The notes beneath the pieces are model-generated. The model did no database searches. It saw nothing but the letters and a program-made list of their open reading frames with translations, and was not told the origin of the DNA. The position numbers and the translations under genes were made by a program. A stretch of 64,000 nt of DNA from Rhodococcus sp. 14-2470-1b (GTDB lineage: Bacteria > Actinomycetota > Actinomycetes > Mycobacteriales > Mycobacteriaceae), in NCBI RefSeq assembly GCF_002259415.1, contig NZ_NPFY01000010.1, positions 1 to 64,000 of the forward strand. Reading direction: 5' to 3'. The first letter of the stretch is position 1; each line of letters opens with the position of its first letter. Positions 8,193 to 16,666 of the stretch are shown here, one piece after another.

Positions 8193-8825
8193 ATGACGCA
8201 GTCGTGGGCGGAATCGATCGTTGCCCGGGTCGCCTCGGAAGTGCGCCGACTCCGGGGTAAAGACCACTCCGCTCTGTCCGCAGCAAAGCTTGCCGACAGG
8301 ACGGTTGACTTCGGGTGGGGGATCTCGCGCTCTGTAGTCGCGGACTTGGAAACCGGACGTAAGAAGAGCTTGGACGTCTCGGAACTCTTGATCTTGGCTG
8401 CGGCACTGGGAGTTTCACCAGCACAACTGGTCTATCCCGATCTCCCCAAGGGAAGAGTCGAAGTACTCCCAGGGCTCCAGCAGGAGTCTCACGATGCCCT
8501 TCGCTGGTTCAGCGGGGAGGCTGGGCTGATGCGGCCGAGCTCCGAGTGGACCGAGGAGGAATCCGACGGTCCTTTCGAAATGTGGGTACGTGACACCTTC
8601 GACCCGAAGAACGATCGCGTTGGGATCACTCGTGAATGGCTTGATGCGTTGAAGGCGATGCGGCGTGCTCGGGTGCAGCTCCGAAACGGCCTTTCCAAGA
8701 ATGAATCAGCTGAGCACATCGAGTCGATGCAATATCTGTACGAGGATGCTCGACGGCGTTCGGAAGAGCTCTTTAGACGGATGACCGAACTGGGCATGAA
8801 CACGCAGGACGAAGAGGATGGCTAG
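8193..8825 (+). CDS. XRE-family HTH regulator of the integrative element
   Basis: The 210-residue protein has an N-terminal Cro/CI-type helix-turn-helix (about residues 10-80; SAAKLADRT then GISRSVVADLETGRKKSLDVSELLILAAALGVSPAQLV) and a charged helical C-terminal part that could oligomerise. Its end overlaps the integrase start by eight bases, so the two are translationally linked. A palindrome covers its promoter. It probably controls integration or excision and its own expression. Confidence 0.75.
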   Translation: MTQSWAESIVARVASEVRRLRGKDHSALSAAKLADRTVDFGWGISRSVVADLETGRKKSLDVSELLILAAALGVSPAQLVYPDLPKGRVEVLPGLQQESHDALRWFSGEAGLMRPSSEWTEEESDGPFEMWVRDTFDPKNDRVGITREWLDALKAMRRARVQLRNGLSKNESAEHIESMQYLYEDARRRSEELFRRMTELGMNTQDEEDG

Positions 8826-10032
8826 GCAGCAACTGCCGCCACAGATCAAGAAGATCTACGTCACCAATCGGTCTACAGGCAGTACCGAGTTGCGGTATCA
8901 AATGACCGTCGACGCTGGTGGTGCCGACGCCCCCGGCACCCGGGCGTCGAAGCGAACGCAGTTGCGTCGTCGATTTCTTACGGAGAAGGATGCTCGCGCA
9001 GCCCTATCCAAGGTGCTCGAGGAAGTCTCGAAGGGGACATTCGTTCCCTCCTCGACCACCACGGTCGAGGAGGCTTGCGCTGAGTGGCTTGCCGGACGAC
9101 GCGTACGAGAGTCCACAAAAGCCGCGTATACCCATGCCCTTCAACCGCTGCGCGATACTCACGGCGGGCTAGCGGTGCAGAAGTTGACCAAAGGTCACTT
9201 GGACGCTCTGGTGAACGATCTGCTGGCCGGCCGCTCGGTCAAACCCGATGGCCAACTGCGACGTCCATGGAAGGCCACTTCGATCAATCCGATGCTCAAC
9301 CTTGTAAGCGCGGTCCTCACCGGGCTGATGCGAGAAGGGCGTTTGGTGCGAGACGTCGCCGCACTCGTCGACCGCGCGCCCCGTGTGCACGTCGAGATGC
9401 AGACATTCACGGAGGACGAAGTGCAACGCCTCCTGGAAGCATCGACGTCAGACCGGAACGGCCACGCCTGGTTACTTGCTCTGAGCGGCCTCAGACGCGG
9501 TGAGCTGTGCGGGCTTCGATGGAACGATGTCGATCTTGACGCCGGCAGCCTGGCAATCAACAACACGCGAGTCTCGGTCAATGGACGCGTCGTAGAGGGC
9601 CCGCCGAAAACAGAGAAGTCCAAGCGCACGCTGCCCCTCACGCCGGCCCTCAAATCCGCACTCGAAACTGCACACCGCTTGCAGGGTGCGGAACGAAAGA
9701 GTTCGACCTACGTCGGTCCAGGCACCTACGTCGTGTCCGACGCTGTAGGGCGACCTTTTCATCCCGATACGGTCAGCGACTATTGGCGCAGGCTATGCAC
9801 CAACAGCGAGGTGTCCGACATCCGCCTCCACGACGCGCGCCACACGTGTGGGACTCTGCTGCACCTTCAAGGTGTGCCGATTGCCGTGATCTCGGCATGG
9901 CTCGGGCACTCGGACAACGCATTCACAATGCGCACCTACGTCCATTCTCAGAACCATGCGCTACTGGGCGCGGCCGATACGTTGCAGTCACTCGTCCGGC
10001 GTCGCGACGAGCCATCCGACGATGAGCGTTGA
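8818..10032 (+). CDS. int: Tyrosine recombinase (integrase) of the tRNA-Thr element
   Basis: The 404-residue integrase has an N-terminal arm-binding region, a SAM-like core-binding domain (about residues 75-175) and a catalytic domain with the expected residues: Arg in LSGLRRGELCGLRW, the HxxR box in LHDARHTCGTLLH, His in AWLGHSD and the Tyr nucleophile in TMRTYVHS. It cuts and rejoins DNA at short attachment sites. The gene ends 165 bases from the 3' end of tRNA-Thr, the usual place for an actinobacterial tRNA-targeting integrase. Length and motif order suggest an intact enzyme. Confidence 0.92.
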   Translation: MARQQLPPQIKKIYVTNRSTGSTELRYQMTVDAGGADAPGTRASKRTQLRRRFLTEKDARAALSKVLEEVSKGTFVPSSTTTVEEACAEWLAGRRVRESTKAAYTHALQPLRDTHGGLAVQKLTKGHLDALVNDLLAGRSVKPDGQLRRPWKATSINPMLNLVSAVLTGLMREGRLVRDVAALVDRAPRVHVEMQTFTEDEVQRLLEASTSDRNGHAWLLALSGLRRGELCGLRWNDVDLDAGSLAINNTRVSVNGRVVEGPPKTEKSKRTLPLTPALKSALETAHRLQGAERKSSTYVGPGTYVVSDAVGRPFHPDTVSDYWRRLCTNSEVSDIRLHDARHTCGTLLHLQGVPIAVISAWLGHSDNAFTMRTYVHSQNHALLGAADTLQSLVRRRDEPSDDER

Positions 10033-10108
10033 CCGGCGTTCGTCCGCAACCGTCCACATAGGAGCAGGCGGTCTCACCAGGCGCTGTTCCGGTGAGTTTT
10101 GAAGCACT

Positions 10109-10125
10109 TGTGACATTCTGTGACA
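10109..10125 (+). repeat. Direct repeat TGTGACA x2 between integrase and tRNA
   Basis: TGTGACA occurs at 10109-10115 and 10119-10125, separated by TTC. Short direct repeats between an integrase gene and its tRNA target are typical of arm-type integrase or excisionase sites. The role is inferred from position. Confidence 0.35.
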
Positions 10126-10196
10126 CCGAGCTCGCCTAATTGGCGATGAATTTCATTAGAGGTAGCACAAAAGGCCAGTTCAGACCCAATTTTCAA

Positions 10197-10271
10197 TGGA
10201 GCCTCCTAACGGGATTGAACCGTTGACCGCTCGCTTACAAGGCGAGTGCTCTACCGCTGAGCTAAGGAGGC
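10197..10271 (-). tRNA. tRNA-Thr (anticodon TGT), likely attachment site of the element
   Basis: On the minus strand a full cloverleaf can be drawn: acceptor GCCTCCT/AGGAGGC, D-arm GCTC..GAGC, anticodon arm CTCGC-CTTGTAA-GCGAG with anticodon TGT, and T-arm with GGTTCAATCC. The mature 72-nt body is 10200-10271, and an encoded CCA follows at 10197-10199. The 3' end faces the integrase gene, so the 3' half of this tRNA is the probable attB. The downstream plus-strand gene is a threonine/serine exporter, probably a coincidence. Confidence 0.93.
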
Positions 10272-10359
10272 GTTGTGCGGGGACAGCATATCCGTTCATC
10301 GAACGCACAGTCCAAACAGGTACCTTGTCGGTGGATCACCCCAGCTACAGAAAACGGAC

Positions 10360-11841
10360 ATGAGCTTTCTGCAAGACTTGACGACCTCGCTGAGTCGTCT
10401 GACCGGCGAGCGTCGCGCCACTATCGATACACCCACTGCAGCGCCGTCACCGCTGCAGCCGATCGACCTCACCGACGACGCGGTGGTGGCGGAGGTTCTG
10501 GATCTGGCTGTTCGGGTGGGTGAGGTTCTGTTGGCGTCGGGCACCGCTGCGATGGATACGACGACCCAGGTCCAGAATGTCGCGGCCACGTATGGTCTTG
10601 CGCGCTGTGATGTCGATGTCACGTACAACTCCATCACCATCAGCGCCCATCGTGGTCCGACGCGTCCGCCGTCGACGACGATGCGCATCGTTCATTACCG
10701 TTCGATGGACTTCACGCGGCTCGCGGCTGTCGACCGGTTGATCCGCAGCATTCGGTTGAAGCTGATTCCGCCGTCGCAGGCACTCGACACGTTGGACGCG
10801 ATCACCACTGCCCCGCACCCGTACAACCGGTGGACGGCGACGTTCGCGTGGGCGGGCATGGCCGCGTCCATCGGTGTGTTGCTCGGCGGTGGTGTGCTGG
10901 TGGCCGTCGTGAGCTTCCTGACGACGATGGTGATCGACCGAATCGGCCGCGTCCTCAACCGGGTCGGTCTTCCGTTCTTCTTCCAGCAGGTCGTCGGCGG
11001 CTTCGTCGCGGCGACACCGGCGATCACGCTGTTCAACTTCCAGGATCAGCTGGGCGTCACGGTGTCGCCGTCGCTCGTCATCGCGGCCGGTGTGACGGTG
11101 CTGCTGTCCGGGCTGTCGTTGGTGGGCTCGGTTCAGGACGCCATCACGGGGGCGCCGATCACGGCGTCGGCCAGGTTCTTCGAGGTCTTGATGATGACGG
11201 GCGGCATCATTGCCGGCGTCGCCACGTCGTTGAAGCTGGCGGCGATCATCGGCAGCGATCTGCCGCTCATCAGCAATACCGCCCCGCCGGACATTCTCGA
11301 GGTCCCGACGAAGGTGCTCGCCGGTGCTGCGGCGGCGCTGTTCTACGCCCTCGCCTGCTACGCGGAGAAGCGTGCACTGACGGCTGCGTTCCTCGGCGGT
11401 TTCGCCGGGGCGCTGGTGTCGCTGCTGGTGCAGACGGTCGACACGGGACCGATCATCGCCTCGGCGTTCGCTGCCACGGTCGTCGGCTTCGCCGGTGGCC
11501 TGATGGCACGTCGCGCGCTGATTCCACCGCTGATCGTCGCGGTCGCGGGCATCACGCCGCTGCTGCCCGGTCTGGCCCTGTACCGAGGCCTGTACGCGAT
11601 TCTCAACGACCAGCTGCTGCTCGGCATCAGTTCGCTGTTCGCCGCGTTCGGCATCGGCTGCGGAATCGCCGCAGGTGTCACGCTCGGCGAGTGGGGCGCT
11701 CGTACTCTCCGCCGTCCGCGCATCCTCGCGCGCACCGAAGAGCTGCTTCGCCCGACTCTTCGGCGCAAAGAAGAACCGCGCCGTCCGACTGTTCGTCGGC
11801 GACGCGGTCCTGTCGAGCTGAAGAAAAAGAAGAAGGCCTAG
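10360..11841 (+). CDS. thrE: ThrE-family threonine/serine exporter
   Basis: The 493-residue protein has a hydrophilic N-terminal domain of about 150 residues ([21 protein letters not shown], then [11 protein letters not shown]) followed by about ten membrane helices, matching the two-part ThrE architecture (DUF1212 plus ThrE_2). The C. glutamicum ThrE that exports threonine and serine is nearly the same length. I chose ATG 10360 because upstream codons encode no conserved sequence. The C-terminus is unusually basic and ends in a run of lysines. Its stop codon overlaps the convergent stop of the MbtH-like gene. Confidence 0.85.
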   Translation: MSFLQDLTTSLSRLTGERRATIDTPTAAPSPLQPIDLTDDAVVAEVLDLAVRVGEVLLASGTAAMDTTTQVQNVAATYGLARCDVDVTYNSITISAHRGPTRPPSTTMRIVHYRSMDFTRLAAVDRLIRSIRLKLIPPSQALDTLDAITTAPHPYNRWTATFAWAGMAASIGVLLGGGVLVAVVSFLTTMVIDRIGRVLNRVGLPFFFQQVVGGFVAATPAITLFNFQDQLGVTVSPSLVIAAGVTVLLSGLSLVGSVQDAITGAPITASARFFEVLMMTGGIIAGVATSLKLAAIIGSDLPLISNTAPPDILEVPTKVLAGAAAALFYALACYAEKRALTAAFLGGFAGALVSLLVQTVDTGPIIASAFAATVVGFAGGLMARRALIPPLIVAVAGITPLLPGLALYRGLYAILNDQLLLGISSLFAAFGIGCGIAAGVTLGEWGARTLRRPRILARTEELLRPTLRRKEEPRRPTVRRRRGPVELKKKKKA

Positions 11842-12092
11842 GCCTCGGGAGTGCCCTCGGCGGACTGACGTGCTGCAGCGTCGGCCTCCATGGCCTCACG
11901 CAGGCTGCGGGGGCGCATGTCCGTCCAGTTCTTCTCCACGTACTCCAGGCACGCTGCGCGGCTGTCCTCGCCGAAGACGACGCGCCATCCCTGCGGGACA
12001 TCGGAGAAGGTCGGCCACAGCGAGTGCTGGTCTTCGTCGTTCACCAGCACGAAGAAGCGTCCGTCTTCGTCATCGAATGGATTGGTACTCAT
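11838..12092 (-). CDS. Orphan MbtH-like protein
   Basis: The 84-residue protein carries the MbtH signature: [24 protein letters not shown], then [10 protein letters not shown] and [13 protein letters not shown]. MbtH proteins bind and activate adenylation domains of nonribosomal peptide synthetases. No NRPS gene lies in the window, so it must serve synthetases elsewhere, for example a siderophore cluster. The gene ends tail-to-tail with thrE, sharing bases of the two stop codons (11838-11841). Confidence 0.9.
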   Translation of the reverse strand: MSTNPFDDEDGRFFVLVNDEDQHSLWPTFSDVPQGWRVVFGEDSRAACLEYVEKNWTDMRPRSLREAMEADAAARQSAEGTPEA

Positions 12093-12181
12093 CTCGCCTC
12101 ACTCGTCGCATACGTAAATAGGCAGTCTTCATGGGTGAAGTGCCCCCTGACCCTAGCAACGCACACTAGCGCAGCGGGCAG

Positions 12182-12991
12182 TCAGCTCTTCAAGAACTCG
12201 AGAATGACGTCGTTGACGGCGTCGGGACGCTCCAGGTAGCCGTAGTGACCGACATCGGGAATCTCGATGTACTGCGCGTCGGGAATAGCTTTCGCGAGCT
12301 CGGCGCCGAGGAACGCGGGAATCATCCGGTCGTGCTCGAACCCGACCGACAGGCAGGGCAGATCGATCTTGCCGTACGCCGAGGTGCGATCGAAGGAATC
12401 GTCCATGCCGATCTGGGCGCGTACCCCGGGAGTGACGGGTGCGACGGAGAATTCCAGCAGATCCAGCCAGTCCCGAGCCGTCCTCGAATCCGCCAGCGTG
12501 GTCGGAGAGAGGTTCAGCGCAGCCGTGATGGCTGCGGCGTACTTGGGTGGCAGCTGAGTCTTGGCGTCGGCCAACGCGACCTCACCCTCGCCCAGAGTGC
12601 GCTGGAACTCGTCGAGGCGAGCATGGCCGGCGAGGAACACAGCCTTGCGTAGGAGCTCCGGACGTCGGAGAGCAAGCTCTTGGGCGACCCGCGCGCCCAT
12701 TGACGTACCGACGACGAACGCCTTCTCGTCGCCGTCGCGCACCAGCTCGATCAGTGCAGCGGTGTCCGCGACCAGGTCGTCGATGGTGATGCCCTGCACG
12801 GATTCGAACGAGGGCGCGATGCCGCGGTTGTCGAAGAAACACACCCGGTATCCCGACTTGACCAGCGCCGGAACCTGATGCAGATCCCACACACGACCGG
12901 GGCTGCCGGTGCCCATGATCAGCACGACCAGCGGTCCGGAACCCTTGACCTGGTAGTTCAGCGTTATCCCGTTCACCGTCGCGGTGGGCAT
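12182..12991 (-). CDS. Alpha/beta hydrolase
   Basis: The 269-residue protein has a canonical alpha/beta-hydrolase layout: LNYQVKGSGPLVVLIMGTGSPGRVW oxyanion region, nucleophile elbow GTSMGAR with Ser near residue 98, and a C-terminal DVGHYGYLERPD carrying the catalytic His. The substrate cannot be told; it could be an esterase, lactonase or epoxide-type hydrolase. ATG 12991 has AGGAG at good spacing. It stands 90 bases after the MbtH-like start on the same strand, so the hydrolase may be transcribed first and mbtH second. Confidence 0.8.
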   Translation of the reverse strand: MPTATVNGITLNYQVKGSGPLVVLIMGTGSPGRVWDLHQVPALVKSGYRVCFFDNRGIAPSFESVQGITIDDLVADTAALIELVRDGDEKAFVVGTSMGARVAQELALRRPELLRKAVFLAGHARLDEFQRTLGEGEVALADAKTQLPPKYAAAITAALNLSPTTLADSRTARDWLDLLEFSVAPVTPGVRAQIGMDDSFDRTSAYGKIDLPCLSVGFEHDRMIPAFLGAELAKAIPDAQYIEIPDVGHYGYLERPDAVNDVILEFLKS

Positions 12992-13127
12992 GAAACTCCT
13001 CGTCTGTTGCCTTGTGCTCGCGCAGAGTTTACGGCCGACCGCGGACATGCGTCGAACGACGGGTTTCCAGCAGTGGCGTTCGGGTAGTTCTCTCCCGCCC
13101 TATCGACACGACTGCACAGGAGGCACC

Positions 13128-13655
13128 ATGACCGACGACAGTGCATCGCACGAGGCACGAAAAGGCCTGCTCGACGCCGTCAAAGGCAAGGCCAAGGAGG
13201 TCGCCGGCGCCGTGACGGGCAATGACTCGCTGACCACCGAGGGGCAGCTCCAGGCCGCGCAGGCCCGCGAGAAGAAGGAAGCCAAGGCCACGGAACTGGC
13301 CGCGGAATCACAGGCAGCCGAGGCCGGCGAGGGTCTGGCCGAGGTCAAGAACAGTGCGGACGCCCAGCGCGATTCCGTCGAGGCCAGTGCTCAGGAGTCC
13401 GAGGACGAGGCTCGTCGCGCTCAGCAGGCTCAGAGAATCGCTGCGGAGAAGGACAAGGACCGCGCGGTGGCCGCGGAAAGCGCCGACGCGGAGGTCGACG
13501 CTCGGGCCGAGCAGATCGAAGCCGCAGCCGACGCCCGGTCGGAGGTTGCGGACGCCGACCAGGACGAGTTGGAAGCCGTCGCCAAGTACCGGCAGGAAGC
13601 CGCCGCCGCAGACGCAGCCCGAGACGCCGCCGATCGCATTCGACGCAATGCGTAG
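13128..13655 (+). CDS. CsbD-like protein with long charged helical tail
   Basis: The N-terminal 50 residues (KGLLDAVKGKAKEVAGAVTG) match the CsbD-like family of small general-stress proteins. The rest is a low-complexity Ala/Glu/Lys/Asp/Arg helix to residue 175, far longer than a plain CsbD protein of about 60-70 residues. The start has a perfect AGGAGG site. It is followed 33 bases later by another Ala/Glu/Lys-rich helical protein, so the two likely form one operon. The tail resembles LEA-type desiccation proteins in composition. Confidence 0.72.
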   Translation: MTDDSASHEARKGLLDAVKGKAKEVAGAVTGNDSLTTEGQLQAAQAREKKEAKATELAAESQAAEAGEGLAEVKNSADAQRDSVEASAQESEDEARRAQQAQRIAAEKDKDRAVAAESADAEVDARAEQIEAAADARSEVADADQDELEAVAKYRQEAAAADAARDAADRIRRNA

Positions 13656-13688
13656 ACCAGCCGACACCAAGCATCAGGAGAACCGACA

Positions 13689-14342
13689 ATGAGTGTGCTC
13701 GACATACCGCGCTCGATACTGCGCTTCCAGTACCGGATAGTTCGCATCCCGCTCGACCTGTTCGAGAGCAACGTAGTGCAGACGTGGTCCACCGAAGCCC
13801 CTGCACGGCTCGCGTACGAACGGGCCGTGGGGACCCTCGATCACAAGGTCGGAAAGATCCTCGGCGACGCCGACGTTCAATCACGAGGGCAGGACAAGGT
13901 CGACCACGCGGACCACATCGGTCTCGCGAAAAAGCTCGATGCGCAGGCCGACGCCGCAGAGAACGAGGCGAAGACCAAGCTCGAAACGGCTCGTCGAACT
14001 GCCGAGCAGGAACGTGACGCCGCAGCGAAATCTGCACGCGAGGCGGCCGAGAACGCACGGGCAGAAGCCGAGCAGCGCAAGGCCGAGGCCGAAGAAGAGG
14101 CCGACCGAAAGGCTGCGGCCCGCAAGAAGCAGGCCGACGACGCAGCGGCGGCGCGGGTGAAGGCCGCCGAGGATGCGGAGCGCAAGCAGAAGGAACAGAT
14201 CGACAAGGTCGAGAAGGCAGCGTCAGCGCCTGCGGAGTCCGAGCTCGCCGACGCGGCGGAGCGTCAGGAAGAGGCCGAGGACAAGAAGGAAGAGGCAGCG
14301 CGGATCGAGAAGCTGTTCCTCGCGGAGAAGGAATCGGACTGA
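13689..14342 (+). CDS. Coiled-coil Ala/Glu/Lys-rich protein (conserved in mycobacteria, unknown role)
   Basis: The 217-residue protein starts with a conserved block (MSVLDIPRSILRFQYRIVRIP, then STEAPARLAYERAVGTLD) that I recall from mycobacterial proteins often misnamed as IF2-like. It continues from about residue 70 as one long coiled coil of Ala, Glu, Lys, Arg and Gln. No membrane helix or enzyme motif is present. It may bind membranes or the cell envelope through the amphipathic N-terminus, but that is a guess. The translation-factor annotation seen in databases should not be trusted. Confidence 0.65.
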   Translation: MSVLDIPRSILRFQYRIVRIPLDLFESNVVQTWSTEAPARLAYERAVGTLDHKVGKILGDADVQSRGQDKVDHADHIGLAKKLDAQADAAENEAKTKLETARRTAEQERDAAAKSAREAAENARAEAEQRKAEAEEEADRKAAARKKQADDAAAARVKAAEDAERKQKEQIDKVEKAASAPAESELADAAERQEEAEDKKEEAARIEKLFLAEKESD

Positions 14343-14393
14343 TCACACGGGCTCGATAAATCGCTCGCTCGGCCGGCTCGACGTTCTCACGTC

Positions 14394-14445
14394 CAGAGGA
14401 CCCCGTGCGCATGGCGGACATCTGCCGCGCGCTCGGGGTCCTCTG
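14394..14445. terminator. Bidirectional hairpin between convergent genes
   Basis: CAGAGGACCCCG (14394-14405) pairs with CGGGGTCCTCTG (14434-14445) around a 28-base loop. It lies between the rightward gene ending at 14342 and the leftward gene ending at 14477, so it can end both transcripts. Confidence 0.6.
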
Positions 14446-14476
14446 TTGTGCCGATCGACGGCCGCTCGGGCCGGCG

Positions 14477-15874
14477 CTAGATGGCGTCGTCGAGCCGGAC
14501 CAGGTCGCGTCCGCGGGTTTCGGGCGCGAGGTACGCGGACACCAGAGTGATTGCCGAGTAGACCACCAGCATTGCGGCGATCGGCCACCAGCTTCCGGTC
14601 ACTGCCGTCAGCGTTGCCGCCATCAGCGGGCCGATGGCCGTGGCCAGGATGCCGCCGATCTCCTTGGCGAGGGCCAGCTGGGTGAATCGCGTTCTGGCAC
14701 CGAACAGTTCGGCCATCGTGACGCTCTCGAGCGAGAACAGGCCGAGCACACCGATGTTGAGTGCGAGAACGACCGAGATGATCAGGGTTGCGTTGTTACC
14801 GCTGGTCACCAGGTAGATCAACGGGAAGGCCAACACCATCGTCGCGGCGCTGAGAATCATGTACATCGGGCGGCGACCGAACTTGTCACCCAAGATGCCG
14901 ATGACCGGAATGGTGATGAATCCGAGCAGCGAACCGTAAACGATTGCCGTGGTGGCGATGGACTTCTCCAACAGCAGAGTCGACGCGATGTAGCCCACCA
15001 GGAACGTCTGGATCAGACCCGAGTTGCCGGCCTGCCCGAAGCGAAGCCCGAGGGCGACGAAGAACGCACGACCCTTGCGCTGACGCAGTCCGGACTCGAG
15101 AACGCTTTCCTTGGTTTCCGCGTCGACCTGCTCGATCTCCGCACGCGAGAGGGCGACACCGTCGACCACGTCGGCGCGTTCCTCGAACACCGGGCTTTCC
15201 TTGAGGTTGGAGCGCAACCACACTGCGAAGAGCATCAGGAAGAAGCTCGCGAGGAACGGGATACGCCAGCCCCAGCTGACCAATTGGTCGTCGGTCAGGA
15301 CGACGAGCAGGATCGCCCAGATTCCCGACGCTGCAAGCGTTCCCGAGTTGGTGCCCAGCGAGACCAACGAACCGATGAGACCGCGACGCTTGTCCGGCGC
15401 GTACTCCACGAGCATGACCGTGGCGCCCGCGATTTCCGCTCCGGCGCCGAATCCCTGGATCAGGCGTAGTGCGACGAGCAGGATCGGCGCGAGGATGCCG
15501 ATGGTCTGGTACGTCGGCAATGCGCCGATCAGCGTCGTGGACGCTCCCATCATCGCAATCGTGATGAAGAGGACCTTCTTACGACCGATTCGGTCGCCCA
15601 TCCGGCCGAAGTAGATGGCACCGACGAGGCGGGCGACGTAACCGACGCCGTAGGTGGCCATGGCTGCGATCAGGCCGATCGCCGGGCTGACGTCGGGGAA
15701 GAAGACCCGGTTGAAGACGATGGCCGCGGCCAGCGAGTACAGTTGGAAGTCCATGAACTCCATTGCCGTTCCCAGCCAACCGGACACCGCGGCCTTGGTC
15801 AGGTCGCGGGTCGACCGCTTCGGCTTCTCGTCGGCCACGGCTGGGCTCGGCGCTTCGTTCGTGTCGTGAGACAT
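14477..15874 (-). CDS. MHS-family (MFS) organic-acid/proton symporter
   Basis: The 465-residue protein has twelve membrane helices and MHS-subfamily landmarks: GWLGTAMEFMDFQLYSLAAAIVF in helix 1, the loop GRMGDRIGRKKVL, and IQGFGAGAEIAGA in helix 4. MHS members import organic acids with protons. It lies downstream of the eda-to-dehydrogenase operon on the same strand but after a 162-bp gap holding its own copy of the operon's 18-bp upstream motif. I therefore infer that it imports the sugar acid degraded by that operon. GGAGCACAAG precedes the ATG. Confidence 0.82.
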   Translation of the reverse strand: MSHDTNEAPSPAVADEKPKRSTRDLTKAAVSGWLGTAMEFMDFQLYSLAAAIVFNRVFFPDVSPAIGLIAAMATYGVGYVARLVGAIYFGRMGDRIGRKKVLFITIAMMGASTTLIGALPTYQTIGILAPILLVALRLIQGFGAGAEIAGATVMLVEYAPDKRRGLIGSLVSLGTNSGTLAASGIWAILLVVLTDDQLVSWGWRIPFLASFFLMLFAVWLRSNLKESPVFEERADVVDGVALSRAEIEQVDAETKESVLESGLRQRKGRAFFVALGLRFGQAGNSGLIQTFLVGYIASTLLLEKSIATTAIVYGSLLGFITIPVIGILGDKFGRRPMYMILSAATMVLAFPLIYLVTSGNNATLIISVVLALNIGVLGLFSLESVTMAELFGARTRFTQLALAKEIGGILATAIGPLMAATLTAVTGSWWPIAAMLVVYSAITLVSAYLAPETRGRDLVRLDDAI

Positions 15875-15999
15875 CTTGTGCTCCGTTTGTTCAAGGCTGT
15901 CCGGTCGTCCATCGCGGTGTCAACGGAATCCGTTGCACCTACGCCCCTACTGAGACCTACGACCTGCAAGAGATGGTGAGTGGCCCGTGCCACACTGAT

Positions 16000-16017
16000 A
16001 TACAAGCACTGTTATAC
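16000..16017. promoter_or_regulatory. Candidate GntR operator upstream of the MHS transporter
   Basis: ATACAAGCACTGTTATAC lies 126 bases upstream of the transporter start and matches 15 of 18 positions of ATACCAGCACTGCCATAC at 21324-21341, in the divergent promoter of gntR and the catabolic operon. The shared core is ATACnAGCACTGnnATAC. This suggests one regulator controls both transcription units. Confidence 0.55.
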
Positions 16018-16036
16018 CAATGAGTCAACAGTGCAG

Positions 16037-16666
16037 TCAGACCGAGCTGCGCAGACCTGCCGCCGCACGCGCCAATTCACTCACTGCAGCCCACTCCTTG
16101 GCCTGCAAAAGCTTTCGAGGCGTCAACCAACTTCCGCCGACACACGCGACGTTCGGCAACCGGAGGTAGTCGGTAGCGTTGCTCGACGAGATTCCGCCCG
16201 TCGGGCAGAACGTCAGATGCGGAAGCGGCCCGGAGAGGGCACCGAGAGCGGCTGCACCCCCGGAGGTCGACGCCGGGAAGAACTTCAGTTCGGTGTGACC
16301 CGCGTTCGAGACGTTCATGGCCTCGGTTGCCGTGGACACCCCCGGCAGCCACGGGATCGACCACCCGTGCGCAGCGTCCAGCAGGTCCGTCGGAGCGCCC
16401 GGTGACACCAGGAACCGCGCCCCGGCGTCGATCGATTTCTCCGCATCCCGACGCGTGAGCACCGTCCCGGCGCCGATGACGATCTCGGGCACCTCGGTCG
16501 CGATCGCTTCGATCGCCGCGAGCGCCGCCTCGGAGCGCAACGTCAACTCGATCACGTCGACGCCACCCTCGTGCAGGGCACGCGCCAACGGAACTGCGTC
16601 GGACGCATCGTCGACGACGACGACGGGAATGACCGGGCTGATGCCCATGACCTCACGTGTGTTCAT
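16037..16666 (-). CDS. eda: KDPG/KHG aldolase
   Basis: The 209-residue protein is a class I aldolase that splits 2-keto-3-deoxy-6-phosphogluconate into pyruvate and glyceraldehyde-3-phosphate. The catalytic Glu is in VIELTLRSEAAL and the Schiff-base Lys in TELKFFPAS; IGAGTVLT and CPTGGIS complete the family pattern. Its start lies inside the end of the upstream uxuB-like gene (14-base overlap), so it is the last gene of the operon. Length is typical. Confidence 0.9.
   Translation of the reverse strand: MNTREVMGISPVIPVVVVDDASDAVPLARALHEGGVDVIELTLRSEAALAAIEAIATEVPEIVIGAGTVLTRRDAEKSIDAGARFLVSPGAPTDLLDAAHGWSIPWLPGVSTATEAMNVSNAGHTELKFFPASTSGGAAALGALSGPLPHLTFCPTGGISSSNATDYLRLPNVACVGGSWLTPRKLLQAKEWAAVSELARAAAGLRSSV

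Noticed and set aside
10200..11841. Functional link between tRNA-Thr and the adjacent threonine exporter
   Set aside because: Opposite strands and no T-box or leader structure visible; neighbourhood is probably chance.
10800..12239. Plus-strand frame overlapping thrE in another phase
   Set aside because: Arg/Gly/His-rich composition without domains; thrE is the real gene.
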